Positions 1 to 7,209 of a DNA stretch of 10,274 bases are shown here, one piece after another. A program made the translations under genes and the position numbers. This stretch comes from an uncultured Devosia sp. (lineage in GTDB: Bacteria; Pseudomonadota; Alphaproteobacteria; Rhizobiales; Devosiaceae): contig NZ_CAMLHM010000088.1 of the NCBI RefSeq assembly GCF_946479885.1, positions 1 through 10,274 on the forward strand. Direction: 5' to 3'. Position 1 is the first letter of the stretch, and each line of letters starts with the position of its first letter. The notes under the pieces are model-generated. The model did no database searches and had not been told where the DNA came from. It worked only from the letters and a program-made list of their open reading frames with translations.

Positions 1-120
1 CCTCTCTGGCTTGTCCTCTCCCGCCCGGCGGCCGGCCTCTCTCTTTTTGTTTTTGTGTCTCCTCTGCTCTTGTTTGGGGTTTTTGGTCGGCGGGGGGGGG
101 GGGGGTGGGGGGCCCTTCAA
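1..120. other. Low-complexity sequence with long G runs, probable contig-end artefact
   Basis: T- and C-rich low-complexity text (for example around 40-70) passes into 14 consecutive G (92-105), one T and six more G (107-112). Composition changes abruptly relative to the coding DNA. No gene is credible here; the only open frame, 55-267, crosses the repeat and runs antisense into upp. It looks like low-quality sequence at the end of a contig, but a real G-rich tract cannot be excluded. Confidence 0.55.
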
Positions 121-124
121 CAGG

Positions 125-190
125 CACCTCACCCAGTAAAGGCCCCCTCACCCGGCGCTGCGCGCCGACCTCTCCCCCAAGGGAGAGGTG
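125..190. repeat. Type A palindromic repeat just past upp
   Basis: Begins nine bases beyond the upp stop. It contains a perfect 9-bp stem ACCTCTCCC/GGGAGAGGT (168-176 with 181-189, loop CCAA) and a perfect 6-bp stem CGGCGC-TGC-GCGCCG (153-167), preceded by CCCCTCACC. In the operon mRNA these would form two consecutive hairpins 3' of upp that could mark or protect the transcript end. There is no U tract, so it is not a standard intrinsic terminator. The order CCTCACCC, GC stem, CCTCTCCC stem is the same as in 8429-8476 read on the other strand. Confidence 0.7.
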
Positions 191-199
191 AAGTGGACA

Positions 200-829
200 T
201 CACTTCGTCCCGTACATGCGGTCGCCCGCGTCGCCCAGACCCGGAACGATATAGCCCTTCTCGTTGAGATGGCTGTCGATCGACGCGGTGAACACCGGGA
301 CATCAGGGTGGGCCGCCGTGAAATTCTTGACCCCCTCGGGCGCTGCAAGCAGGCACAGGAAGCGGATATTGTTGGCGCCGCGCTCCTTGAGCTTTTCGAT
401 CGCGGCCGTGGCTGAATTGCCGGTGGCCAGCATGGGATCGACGACGATGATCAACCGATCTTCAAGGTTGGACGGAGCCTTGAAGTAATACTCCACCGGC
501 TCCAGCGTCTCGTGATCGCGATAGATGCCGATATGAGCGACGCGAGCGGCCGGCACGAGGTCCAGCATGCCATCGAGCAGGCCGTTGCCGGCGCGCAGGA
601 TCGAGGCAAAGACCAGCTTCTTGCCCTTGATCGCCGGGCTATCCATCTGCGCCATCGGCGTCTCGATGGGGATCATTTCCAGCTCCAGATCGCGCGTCAC
701 CTCGTAGCACATCAGGTGGGCGATCTCGCGCAGCAGGCGCCGGAACCCCGCGATCGAGGTCTCCTTGTTGCGCATGATGGTCAGCTTGTGCTGGATCAGC
801 GGGTGATCGATGACGGTTACGTTGCTCAT
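200..829 (-). CDS. upp: Uracil phosphoribosyltransferase
   Basis: Makes UMP from uracil and PRPP, recycling the uracil released from deoxyuridine by DeoA and, via cdd, from deoxycytidine. The product is 209 aa, about the usual UPRT size. ILRAGNG (77-83) and the PRPP loop [12 protein letters not shown] (129-140) are present. The C-terminal uracil-binding segment [18 protein letters not shown] (192-209) matches the family's ending. The start [10 protein letters not shown] at 827-829 is preceded by a weak GGGTG; an in-frame ATG at 898 would overlap deoB and add 23 residues without family resemblance. It is the last gene of the operon in the window, 16 bases after deoB, and the stop is followed by paired hairpins. 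No frame problem. Confidence 0.97.
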   Translation of the reverse strand: MSNVTVIDHPLIQHKLTIMRNKETSIAGFRRLLREIAHLMCYEVTRDLELEMIPIETPMAQMDSPAIKGKKLVFASILRAGNGLLDGMLDLVPAARVAHIGIYRDHETLEPVEYYFKAPSNLEDRLIIVVDPMLATGNSATAAIEKLKERGANNIRFLCLLAAPEGVKNFTAAHPDVPVFTASIDSHLNEKGYIVPGLGDAGDRMYGTK

Positions 830-845
830 GAGATCACCCGGTTGG

Positions 846-2063
846 TTAGAGGAAGCTCTTGCCGTGGCGGCCGGGCGCGAGGCCGAGCCAGTGGGCAATG
901 CTCTCTCCTATATCAGCGAACGTCGTGCGAATGCCAATCTCGCCCGGTGACAGGCTTGGGGAAAAGACCAGGATCGGCACCTGTTCGCGCGTATGGTCGG
1001 TGCCCGGCCAGGTCGGATCGTTGCCATGGTCGGCGGTCAGCACCAGAAGATCGTCGTGGCGCAGCTTGGCGATCAGTTCGGGCAGCCGGGAATCGAAATA
1101 TTCGAGCGCGGCGGCGTAACCCGGCACGTCGCGACGATGACCGTATTCGCTGTCGAAATCGACGAAATTGGTCATGATGAAGGCGTTGTCGGCAGCCATT
1201 TCCATGGCGTCGAGCGTCTTGTCGAACAGCTGCGGCAGGCCGGTGCCCTTGATCTTGTGGGTCACGCCATGGCCGGCATAGATGTCTGAGATCTTACCGA
1301 TGGCATAGACCTGGTTGCCGGCCGCCTGGTTGCGATCGAGCAGAGTCGGCTCCGGTGGCGAAATGGCGAAGTCGCGGCGATTGCCGGTGCGCTTGAAGCT
1401 CGCGGCATCATCGCCGACAAACGGGCGGGCGATGACGCGGCCGATCATCAGCGGCGAGGTGAGTTCGAAGGCGATCTTGCAGATTTCGTAGAGACGTTCG
1501 AGGCCGAAAGCGCCCTCATGGGCGGCGATCTGGAACACGCTGTCGATCGAGGTGTAGCAGATCGGCTTGCCCGTGCGGATGCTCTCTTCGCCAAGCGCGG
1601 CGATGATGTCGGTGCCCGAGGCGTGCTTGTCGCCCAGGATGCCCGGCAGCTTGGCGCGTTTGACGAATTCGGCGATCAGGTCGGGCGGGAAGGTGGGCTC
1701 GGACTGGGGGAAATAGCCCCAGTCGAAGGGCACAGGTACACCGGCGATCTCCCAGTGACCGGATGGCGTGTCCTTGCCGCGCGAGACTTCGCGGCCGACG
1801 CCGAAGCGGCCGCCCTTGGCGGTCGCCGAAAGGCCCGGCGGCAGTGTGCCGGTGGAGAGTTCGATAGCGGCGCCGATGCCGAGTGCATCCAGGTTGGGCA
1901 CATTGAGCGGGCCCGAGCGCAGGCCGGCGCGATCCGCCTTCCCCGACGCGGCCCATTCGGCAATGTGGCCGAAAGTGTTGGAACCGACATCACCATATTT
2001 GTCGGCGTCCGGCGCGCCGCCAATGCCGACGCTGTCGAGAATGCAGAGAATGGCGCGGGGCAT
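846..2063 (-). CDS. deoB: Phosphopentomutase
   Basis: Interconverts (deoxy)ribose-1-phosphate and -5-phosphate in the cytoplasm, linking PunA and DeoA to DeoC and the pentose phosphate pathway. The product is 405 aa, alkaline-phosphatase superfamily, near the E. coli DeoB length. Metal site: D10 in [13 protein letters not shown]304 and H309 in [13 protein letters not shown]345 and H346 in TADHGNDP, and H357 in GTDHTRE. Phospho-acceptor threonine T99 lies in [10 protein letters not shown]. The spacings agree with the known Bacillus cereus enzyme (constant offset of 18 residues for the C-terminal metal ligands). The cap domain lies between about 105 and 295. The start has AGGAG (2070-2074) six bases upstream. 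Sixteen bases separate its stop from upp, and a type B repeat precedes it. Confidence 0.97.
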   Translation of the reverse strand: MPRAILCILDSVGIGGAPDADKYGDVGSNTFGHIAEWAASGKADRAGLRSGPLNVPNLDALGIGAAIELSTGTLPPGLSATAKGGRFGVGREVSRGKDTPSGHWEIAGVPVPFDWGYFPQSEPTFPPDLIAEFVKRAKLPGILGDKHASGTDIIAALGEESIRTGKPICYTSIDSVFQIAAHEGAFGLERLYEICKIAFELTSPLMIGRVIARPFVGDDAASFKRTGNRRDFAISPPEPTLLDRNQAAGNQVYAIGKISDIYAGHGVTHKIKGTGLPQLFDKTLDAMEMAADNAFIMTNFVDFDSEYGHRRDVPGYAAALEYFDSRLPELIAKLRHDDLLVLTADHGNDPTWPGTDHTREQVPILVFSPSLSPGEIGIRTTFADIGESIAHWLGLAPGRHGKSFL

Positions 2064-2105
2064 GGTCGGCTCCTAAATCAGGTGTCGGGCTCCCCTCCCC
2101 CTTGA

Positions 2106-2126
2106 GGGGAGGGGTGGGGGTGGGGG
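2106..2126 (+). other. Very strong G-quadruplex motif (template strand) upstream of deoB
   Basis: G runs of 4, 4, 5 and 5 (2106-2109, 2111-2114, 2116-2120, 2122-2126) are separated by single-base loops A, T and T. Short loops and four long runs are the most favourable G4 arrangement. The motif is on the template strand, about 43 bases before the deoB start. Confidence 0.7.
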
Positions 2127-2149
2127 TCGTGCAGTGGATCACCGAGGGA

Positions 2150-2171
2150 CCCCCTCCCTCGGTCCCTCCCC
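2150..2171 (-). other. G-quadruplex motif, right arm of the type B repeat (in the transcript)
   Basis: On the minus strand the G runs are 4, 3, 3 and 5 (complements of C runs 2168-2171, 2164-2166, 2156-2158, 2150-2154) with loops of 1, 5 and 1. The spacing is identical to that at 6185-6206, showing the two arms are copies of one unit. Confidence 0.6.
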
Positions 2172-2203
2172 TCAAGGGGGAGGGAGGCGATTGTACCGAC
2201 GAC

Positions 2204-3523
2204 TTAGCTCGGCGTAATTCTATCGGCGATCAGCGGAAAGCTCGGCGCGCTGTCGCCCAGGCGATAGGCGGATTTGAGGCGGGCTTCGGCATCGGCGGCC
2301 GAGGCCTCGTCGTGGGCATGGATGCGGGCGATGGGCGTGCCGGCATCGACCCTGGCGCCGAGGCCGGCGAGACGATCGAAGCCGACGGTGTGATCGATGC
2401 TGTCAGTGGGCGTGGTGCGGCCGCCGCCGAGGGCGACGACGGCCATGCCGACACCACGGGTGCCGATGGCGGCAATGGTCCCCTGCCCCGCCGCGAAGAC
2501 GTCGCGGATAACAGGCGCCGGAGCCAGGTGGCTATCCATGTTCTCGACGAAGTCGGCAGGGCCACCCAGGGCCGCCACCATCTTGCCGAAGCGCTCGGTG
2601 GCGCGGCCGCTATCGAGCGCGTCTTCCACCAGCCTGCGGGCCTCGGCCACGCTGGGCGCAACCCCGGTCATGGCGGCCACTTCGGCGCAGAGGGCGAGGG
2701 TAACTTCCTTGAGGCGCGGGTCCTGATGCTTGCCGGTGAGGAAATCGACAGCATTGCGGACTTCAAGGCCGTTGCCGGCGGCCGTGGCCAGCGGCTCGTT
2801 CATGTCGGTAATCAGCGCGCCCGTTTTGAGGCCGGCGCCATTGGCGACTTCCACGAGACTGTTCGCCAGGTCGCGCGACTTTTCCAGCGTCGGCATGAAG
2901 GCGCCCGAGCCGGTCTTGACGTCGAGGATCAGCGCGCCGAGACCGGCCGCGAGTTTTTTGCTCAGGATCGAGGCTGTTATCAGCGAGATGGATTCGACGG
3001 TGCCGGTGACGTCGCGGATGGCGTAAAGCGTCTTGTCGGCGGGGGCGAGATCGGCGGTCTGGCCGATAATGGCGCAACCCGCCTCCTTCACCACCTTGCG
3101 GAACAGCGCATTGCCGGGGCTGGTGGTGTAGCCGGGAATGGCATCGAACTTGTCGAGCGTGCCGCCGGTATGGCCGAGGCCACGGCCGGAGATCATCGGC
3201 ACATAGATGCCGATCGCAGCCAGGATCGGCGCCAGCATAAGGCTCACGTTGTCGCCAACGCCGCCGGTGGAATGCTTGTCGGCGACAGGGCCGTCGAGAT
3301 CGGACCAATCGAGCACGGTGCCGCTATCGCGCATAGCCGTGGTCAGCGCCACGCGCTCGGGCATGGTCATATCGCGGAAATAGACCGCCATGGCGAAGGC
3401 CGCCGCCTGCGCGTGGGACACGGTTCCGCCAGCGAAGCCGGCGATGAAGGCGGCGATATCGGCCGACGCCAGGGCTTCGCCATTGCGCTTCTTGATGATG
3501 ACTTCTTGGGGAAGGAAGACCAT
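2204..3523 (-). CDS. deoA: Thymidine phosphorylase
   Basis: Cytoplasmic phosphorolysis of thymidine and deoxyuridine to thymine or uracil and deoxyribose-1-phosphate. The product is 439 aa, about the length of E. coli DeoA (440), and alignable along its whole length from [13 protein letters not shown] to the C-terminus. N-terminal helical region: [18 protein letters not shown]. Active site: [10 protein letters not shown] with H84 and the phosphate loop (82-91), signature [14 protein letters not shown] (112-125), R170 in [11 protein letters not shown], and S185 and K189 in [17 protein letters not shown] (203-210) and the C-terminal [16 protein letters not shown] (354-369) are family features. 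The ATG at 3521-3523 has only the weak purine stretch AAGAAAG upstream, so translation may be modest. It is separated from both neighbours by palindromic repeats (types B and C), unlike the overlapped cdd-punA-deoC block. Uridine activity (broad Pyn type) is less likely given the close DeoA match. Confidence 0.96.
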   Translation of the reverse strand: MVFLPQEVIIKKRNGEALASADIAAFIAGFAGGTVSHAQAAAFAMAVYFRDMTMPERVALTTAMRDSGTVLDWSDLDGPVADKHSTGGVGDNVSLMLAPILAAIGIYVPMISGRGLGHTGGTLDKFDAIPGYTTSPGNALFRKVVKEAGCAIIGQTADLAPADKTLYAIRDVTGTVESISLITASILSKKLAAGLGALILDVKTGSGAFMPTLEKSRDLANSLVEVANGAGLKTGALITDMNEPLATAAGNGLEVRNAVDFLTGKHQDPRLKEVTLALCAEVAAMTGVAPSVAEARRLVEDALDSGRATERFGKMVAALGGPADFVENMDSHLAPAPVIRDVFAAGQGTIAAIGTRGVGMAVVALGGGRTTPTDSIDHTVGFDRLAGLGARVDAGTPIARIHAHDEASAADAEARLKSAYRLGDSAPSFPLIADRITPS

Positions 3524-3543
3524 GGGGTTTCTTTCTTAGGGGA

Positions 3544-3660
3544 TACCCCCTCCTAGCCTCCCCCTGATAGGGGGAGGAACAGATCGAGGATTTGGCACGA
3601 TCAAGCCCAACCCACCGGCCGGATTCCTCCCCCTTTTCAGGGGGAGGTTAGGTGGGGGTA
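3544..3660. repeat. Type C composite palindromic repeat between the ALDH gene and deoA
   Basis: A 117-bp inverted pair filling most of the gap 3524-3666. The outer ends are TACCCCC (3544-3550) and GGGGGTA (3654-3660). Each arm has a perfect 8-bp stem CCTCCCCC/GGGGGAGG: 3557-3564 with 3570-3577 (loop TGATA) and 3626-3633 with 3640-3647 (loop TTTTCA). Aligned in the same orientation, the arms agree over about 36 bases with a few substitutions. The spacer (about 3580-3623) is unrelated. Sequence and loops differ from the type A and B repeats, although the two-arm plan is the same. The left arm is within about 20 bases of the deoA start; the right arm begins six bases past the ALDH stop. Confidence 0.8.
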
Positions 3661-3666
3661 CTCTTG

Positions 3667-6033
3667 CTAAGCCCCGTACGGAATCCACACGTTCTTGACC
3701 TGCGTCGCCCGGGCCAGGAAGTAATCCCCCTCGAAGCGTCGGTCGGCCAGATCGTAGTTCAGGCCTCGTGTCGTCCACGTCTGCTTGAGGTTGGTCACCG
3801 ACGCCCTCTCGACCATGGTCGAGGCCTCGGCCGAACCGGCAAACCACAGCCCATCAACGCCATCATGCTCAGCCAGCGTCTTGGCCAGCGAAATACTGTC
3901 GCCGGTGACAATGTTGATGACGCCGGACGGGACGTCCGAGGTTTCGATGACCTGATAGAGATCGGTTACGCTCAGCGGCGACTGGCTCGAGGGCACCAGC
4001 ACCACCGGATTGCCCATGGCCAGAGCCGGGGCGATCAGTGCGATAGAGCCGAGCAGCGGCCGTGATGCGGGAGCGACAATGCCCATGACGCCAAGCGGTT
4101 CGATCATGGCGGCGGCCACGGCGCGCAAAGGCGGATTGTGGACGGCGCCATCGTACTTGTCGGCCCAGCCGGCAAAGGCGAAGAGGCGTTCGACCGAGAG
4201 AGCGACTTCAGCTGCCCCGTCTTCGCCGGTCTGCGCCTTGATGCGGGCGGCGAATTCGTCGCGGCGATAATCGAGGTTTTCGGCGAGGAAGTAGAGGATC
4301 TGCGCGCGGGAATGGGCCGCAGTGGTCGACCAGCCGAGCGCCGCGCGGGCGGCTTCGACGGCGTTGCGGATATCCTTGCGGTTGCCGTCACCGACTTCGC
4401 CGATCAGCTTGCCGGAGGCGTCGAGCACGGCGCGGGAATAGCCGCTATCGGGACGCGCCTGCTTGCCGCCGATATACATCTTGGCGGTCTGGTCGAGATG
4501 GCTTTCGTCGAGCGGATTGGCCGCCTTGGCCGCAACGGCCTTGGCGACGGGAGCCGCCTTGAGCTCCTTCTCCCACCCTTGCTTGAGGTAGGAGGCCATG
4601 CCTTCGCGGCCGCCCTCACGGCCGAAGCCGCTTTCCTTGTAGCCGCCGAAGCCGACCGCCGCGTCGAAGTTATTGGTGCCGTTGATCCAGACCACGCCGG
4701 CCTTGATCTTGGGCGCGATATCGAGCGCGAGATTGATGTTCTCGCTCCAGATGGTGGCGGCCAGGCCATATTTGGTGTTGTTGGCCAAAGCCACAGCCTC
4801 TTCGGGCGTGCGGAAGCTCATGGCGACCAGCACCGGCCCGAAGATTTCTTCGGCCACCAGCGTATTGGCGGGCGAGACATTGGTGACCAGAGCGGGCTTG
4901 AGGAAGCAGCCACCGCCTGGCAGATCGCCATCGGGTTCATAGATGATGGCGCCTTCCTTGGTGCCGCGCTTCATCAGGTCGCGGATACGCTCGACCTGCA
5001 CCGGGGCGACCAGCGCGCCGATATCGACCGACTTGTCGAGCGGATCACCGACGCGGAGGCTCGCCATGCGCTTCTTGAGCTTGGTGATGAAGCGCTCTTC
5101 GATGCTCTCCTGCACCAGAAGCCGCGAGCCGGCGCAGCAGACCTGGCCCTGATTGAACCAGATGGCGTCCACCAGGCCTTCGATGGCGCTGTCGATGTCG
5201 GCATCTTCGAATACGATATAGGGCGACTTGCCGCCCAGTTCGAGGCTGAGACCTTTGCCCGTGCCCGCCGTGGCGGCGCGGATGATCTTGCCGACTTCGG
5301 TCGAGCCGGTGAAGGCGATCTTGTCGATATCGGGGTGATTGACGATGGCCGCGCCGGTATCGCCCTCGCCGGTGACGATATTGACCACGCCCTTGGGCAG
5401 ACCGACGCGCTCGCAGATTTCGGCGAAGAGCAGGGCGGTCAGCGAGGTGAATTCGGCAGGCTTGAGGATGACAGTGTTGCCGGCGGCAAGCGCCGGGGCG
5501 ATCTTCCAGGCCAGCATCAGCAGCGGGAAATTCCACGGGATGATCTGGCCGCAGACGCCATAGGGCACCGCATCGGGGAATTCACGGCTCAGGTGCTGGG
5601 CCCAGCCGGCATGGTGATAAAAATGGCGGGCGACCAGCGGGATATCGATATCGCGGCTCTCGCGGATCGGCTTGCCGTTGTCCATGGTTTCGAGGACCGA
5701 GAACAGGCGGGCATGCTTCTGGATGGCGCGGGCGATAGCATAGAGATATTTGCCGCGCTCGTAGCCGGACAGCGCGCTCCAGCCCTTGAAGGCAGCGCGG
5801 GCGGCTTTCACTGCCGCGTTTACATCCTCAGCCGTGCCGTCGGTGATCTGGGCCAGGCTCTTGCCATTGGCCGGATTGTCCGACGAGAAGGTCTTGCCCG
5901 GCTTGGTCCATTTGCCGTCGATGAAATGGCCGAACTTGCGGCCATGGCTATCGAGCCAGGCATTGGCCTGCTCGGGGCCTTCAGGGGCCGGGCCGTAATC
6001 AAGCGACTGGAAGATTTGCGCGATCTTGTTCAT
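3667..6033 (-). CDS. ALDH16-type aldehyde dehydrogenase: active N-terminal ALDH unit fused to a pseudo-ALDH module
   Basis: NAD(P)-dependent oxidation of an aldehyde to an acid; the likely substrate here is acetaldehyde from DeoC. Total 788 aa. Residues about 30-490 are a complete ALDH unit: PWNFP with N168, K191 in LKPAE, FTGSTEVG at 241-248, catalytic base E265 in LELGGKSP, catalytic C299 in FNQGQVCCAGSR, and E396 in EEIFGP. An Ala/Lys-rich linker (about 491-510) leads to a second unit (about 515-788) with a recognisable NAD-fold segment: PLGVMGIVAPASRPLLG, ALAMGNPVVLVPS, GVINIVTGD and GLWFAGSAE. The second unit has no ELGGK glutamate and no catalytic Cys. It stops about 50 residues after the GS motif, where a full ALDH would continue for about 240. 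This layout and length match the ALDH16 family (human ALDH16A1 is about 800 aa; bacterial members keep the N-terminal Cys). The start is set by AAGGAGG at 6040-6046. Substrate is inferred from the deoC neighbourhood. Confidence 0.93.
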   Translation of the reverse strand: MNKIAQIFQSLDYGPAPEGPEQANAWLDSHGRKFGHFIDGKWTKPGKTFSSDNPANGKSLAQITDGTAEDVNAAVKAARAAFKGWSALSGYERGKYLYAIARAIQKHARLFSVLETMDNGKPIRESRDIDIPLVARHFYHHAGWAQHLSREFPDAVPYGVCGQIIPWNFPLLMLAWKIAPALAAGNTVILKPAEFTSLTALLFAEICERVGLPKGVVNIVTGEGDTGAAIVNHPDIDKIAFTGSTEVGKIIRAATAGTGKGLSLELGGKSPYIVFEDADIDSAIEGLVDAIWFNQGQVCCAGSRLLVQESIEERFITKLKKRMASLRVGDPLDKSVDIGALVAPVQVERIRDLMKRGTKEGAIIYEPDGDLPGGGCFLKPALVTNVSPANTLVAEEIFGPVLVAMSFRTPEEAVALANNTKYGLAATIWSENINLALDIAPKIKAGVVWINGTNNFDAAVGFGGYKESGFGREGGREGMASYLKQGWEKELKAAPVAKAVAAKAANPLDESHLDQTAKMYIGGKQARPDSGYSRAVLDASGKLIGEVGDGNRKDIRNAVEAARAALGWSTTAAHSRAQILYFLAENLDYRRDEFAARIKAQTGEDGAAEVALSVERLFAFAGWADKYDGAVHNPPLRAVAAAMIEPLGVMGIVAPASRPLLGSIALIAPALAMGNPVVLVPSSQSPLSVTDLYQVIETSDVPSGVINIVTGDSISLAKTLAEHDGVDGLWFAGSAEASTMVERASVTNLKQTWTTRGLNYDLADRRFEGDYFLARATQVKNVWIPYGA

Positions 6034-6039
6034 GTGTGG

Positions 6040-6046
6040 CCTCCTT
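6040..6046 (-). promoter_or_regulatory. Strong Shine-Dalgarno site of the ALDH gene
   Basis: AAGGAGG on the minus strand, six bases before ATG 6031-6033, the best ribosome-binding site in the window. It lies outside the upstream repeat (ends at 6078), so the repeat hairpins do not occlude it directly. Confidence 0.8.
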
Positions 6047-6081
6047 CAGAGTGCCGAATATTCTGCGATGGAGCCTCGCGA

Positions 6082-6103
6082 CCCCCACCCCTGTCCCCTC
6101 CCC
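6082..6103 (-). other. G-quadruplex motif, left arm of the type B repeat (in the transcript)
   Basis: On the minus strand the G runs are 4, 4, 4 and 5 (complements of C runs 6100-6103, 6095-6098, 6088-6091, 6082-6086) with loops of 1, 3 and 1. This strand has the mRNA sense, so an RNA quadruplex could form about 50 bases before the ALDH start codon. Confidence 0.6.
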
Positions 6104-6184
6104 TCAAGGGGGAGGGAGACCCTCCCATTCGATCTTCGTCCCAAACCACCGCGTTGGAGGCACTATCGCCTCCCTCCCCCTTGA

Positions 6185-6206
6185 GGGGAGGGACCGAGGG
6201 TGGGGG
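6185..6206 (+). other. G-quadruplex motif, right arm of the type B repeat
   Basis: G runs of 4, 3, 3 and 5 (6185-6188, 6190-6192, 6198-6200, 6202-6206) separated by loops of 1, 5 and 1 bases fit the canonical intramolecular G4 rule. They lie on the plus strand, the template strand for the operon. Confidence 0.6.
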
Positions 6207-6219
6207 TCGCCGGTCGAAC

Positions 6220-7209
6220 TCAAACCATCGGCTGGCGATAATCGGCCGAATAGTGCCCGGTCAGCCCATGCTCGAGCTGCCGCTCAATGTCTGTCAGCAG
6301 CGAACTCGCGCCAAAGCGGAACAAATGCGGCTGCAGCCAGTGCGTGCCGAGTTCTTCCTTCATCAGCGCCATGTAGTTGAGCGCGTCCTTGGTATGGGCG
6401 ATGCCGCCGGCGGGCTTGTAGCCGATCTCGATGCCGGTCTCCTCGGCAAACCAGCGGATCATGCGGATCATGGTCAGCGAGGTCACGAGGTTGGCGTTGA
6501 CCTTTTCCTTGCCGGTCGAGGTCTTGATGAAATCGGCGCCGGCCAGCATGCAGACCAGGCTCGCCTTGGCGATATTGGTCTGGGTGGCGAGTTCGCCCGT
6601 GCCCAGGATGGTCTTGATATGGGCGTCGCCGCAGGCCTTGCGGAAGGCTTTGACCTGGTCGTACAGCGCCTGCCAGTCGCCGCGCAGCACCATGCCGCGC
6701 TCGATGACGATGTCGATTTCCTTGGCCCCATCGGCCACCGACATCTCGATTTCCCGGAGCTTGGTCTCGATGGGCGCGAGGCCATGCGGAAACGCGGTGG
6801 ACACGGCGGCGACGGGGATGCCGGTGCCTTCGAGCGCGTTCACCGCGGTCTTGACGAAGCTATGATAGACGCAGACGGCGCCGGGCAGGATGCGCAACCC
6901 GCCGATATCGAGCCGTTCCAAAATATCCTGGCGCAGCGGATTGCGCGCCTTGGCGCAGAGGCGCTCGACGCGGCCATCGGTATCGTCGGAATTGAGCGTG
7001 GTGAGGTCCATCAGCGTGATGGCCTTGAGCAGCCAGGCGAGCTGATAGTCCTTCTTGACCGTGCGGCGCGTGCCGATGGTAGCGGCGCGACGCTCCAGCG
7101 CCGAGCGGTTCATGCGCACCCGTTCGACCCAGTCGAGATCGAGCGGGTAGCCGGGATTGCGCTTGTGCGGCGTTTCGGTGTGCTTGGTATCGACGACCCT
7201 TAGGCTCAT
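6220..7209 (-). CDS. deoC: Deoxyribose-phosphate aldolase, long eukaryote-like class
   Basis: Class I (Schiff-base) aldolase that cleaves 2-deoxyribose-5-phosphate to glyceraldehyde-3-phosphate and acetaldehyde. Catalytic residues are present: Schiff-base K229 in DFIKTSTGKEKVNAN, K265 in GYKPAGGI, and D166 in EIDIVIE. At 329 aa it is well above the ~250-260 aa of E. coli DeoC. It carries an N-terminal extension with LDLDWVERVRMN, RRTVKKDYQLAWLLKAITLM and DLTTLNSDDT, and a C-terminal DIERQLEHGLTGHYSADY. As I recall the human DERA sequence, these stretches match it more closely than E. coli DeoC. The start overlaps the punA stop (ATGA, 7206-7209) and has GGAGGAG at 7212-7218. The next gene downstream is an aldehyde dehydrogenase, which could remove the acetaldehyde product. 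No anomaly in the reading frame. Confidence 0.96.
   Translation of the reverse strand: MSLRVVDTKHTETPHKRNPGYPLDLDWVERVRMNRSALERRAATIGTRRTVKKDYQLAWLLKAITLMDLTTLNSDDTDGRVERLCAKARNPLRQDILERLDIGGLRILPGAVCVYHSFVKTAVNALEGTGIPVAAVSTAFPHGLAPIETKLREIEMSVADGAKEIDIVIERGMVLRGDWQALYDQVKAFRKACGDAHIKTILGTGELATQTNIAKASLVCMLAGADFIKTSTGKEKVNANLVTSLTMIRMIRWFAEETGIEIGYKPAGGIAHTKDALNYMALMKEELGTHWLQPHLFRFGASSLLTDIERQLEHGLTGHYSADYRQPMV

Larger units (their letters stand above)
2091..2187. repeat. Type B composite palindromic repeat between deoA and deoB
   Basis: Two inverted units in the gap 2064-2203. The left arm has a perfect 9-bp stem CCCCTCCCC (2092-2100) with 2106-2114, loop CTTGA. The right arm has TCCCTCCCC (2163-2171) with 2177-2185, loop TCAAG. 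Outside each stem is a run of G or C blocks; these blocks and the hairpins match the arms of 6078-6210. This copy has a shorter centre and no equally clean terminal repeat. The deoB Shine-Dalgarno (2070-2074) lies outside it, and the right edge is 16 bases past the deoA stop. Confidence 0.85.
6078..6210. repeat. Type B composite palindromic repeat between deoC and the ALDH gene, with perfect 13-bp terminal inverted repeats
   Basis: A 133-bp element in the gap 6034-6219. Its ends are perfect inverted copies, GCGACCCCCACCC (6078-6090) and its complement (6198-6210). Each arm then holds a hairpin with stem CCCTCCCC or CCCCTCCCC and its complement, so the arms are nearly identical over about 42 bases when one is reverse-complemented. 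The central spacer (about 6122-6167) is unrelated ordinary sequence. No target-site duplication is apparent next to the ends. The same units occur at 2091-2187. Both arms contain four G runs suitable for a G-quadruplex, one on each strand (see separate entries). The form is that of a BIME-like pair or a very short non-autonomous element; it encodes nothing. Confidence 0.85.

Noticed and set aside
125..199. Intrinsic terminator after upp
   Set aside because: Strong hairpins are present, but no U-rich run follows them on the transcript strand; kept only as a repeat.
829..898. N-terminal extension of Upp by 23 residues
   Set aside because: It overlaps the deoB C-terminus and is low in family similarity; [10 protein letters not shown] gives the standard 209-aa enzyme.
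2102..3556. A 484-codon plus-strand open frame opposite deoA
   Set aside because: Same GC-driven shadow effect; deoA on the other strand has full family similarity and an intact active site.
3667..6033. Two separate ALDH genes fused by an assembly error
   Set aside because: The frame is continuous through a plausible Ala/Lys-rich linker, and the size and half-length inactive second unit match the natural ALDH16 architecture.
4138..7203. A 1021-codon plus-strand open frame covering most of the ALDH gene, the repeat and deoC
   Set aside because: It is antisense to two strongly recognised genes and runs through a non-coding repeat. Its translation is rich in Gly, Asp, Ala and Arg without family features. 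High-GC codon bias on the minus strand explains the lack of stops.
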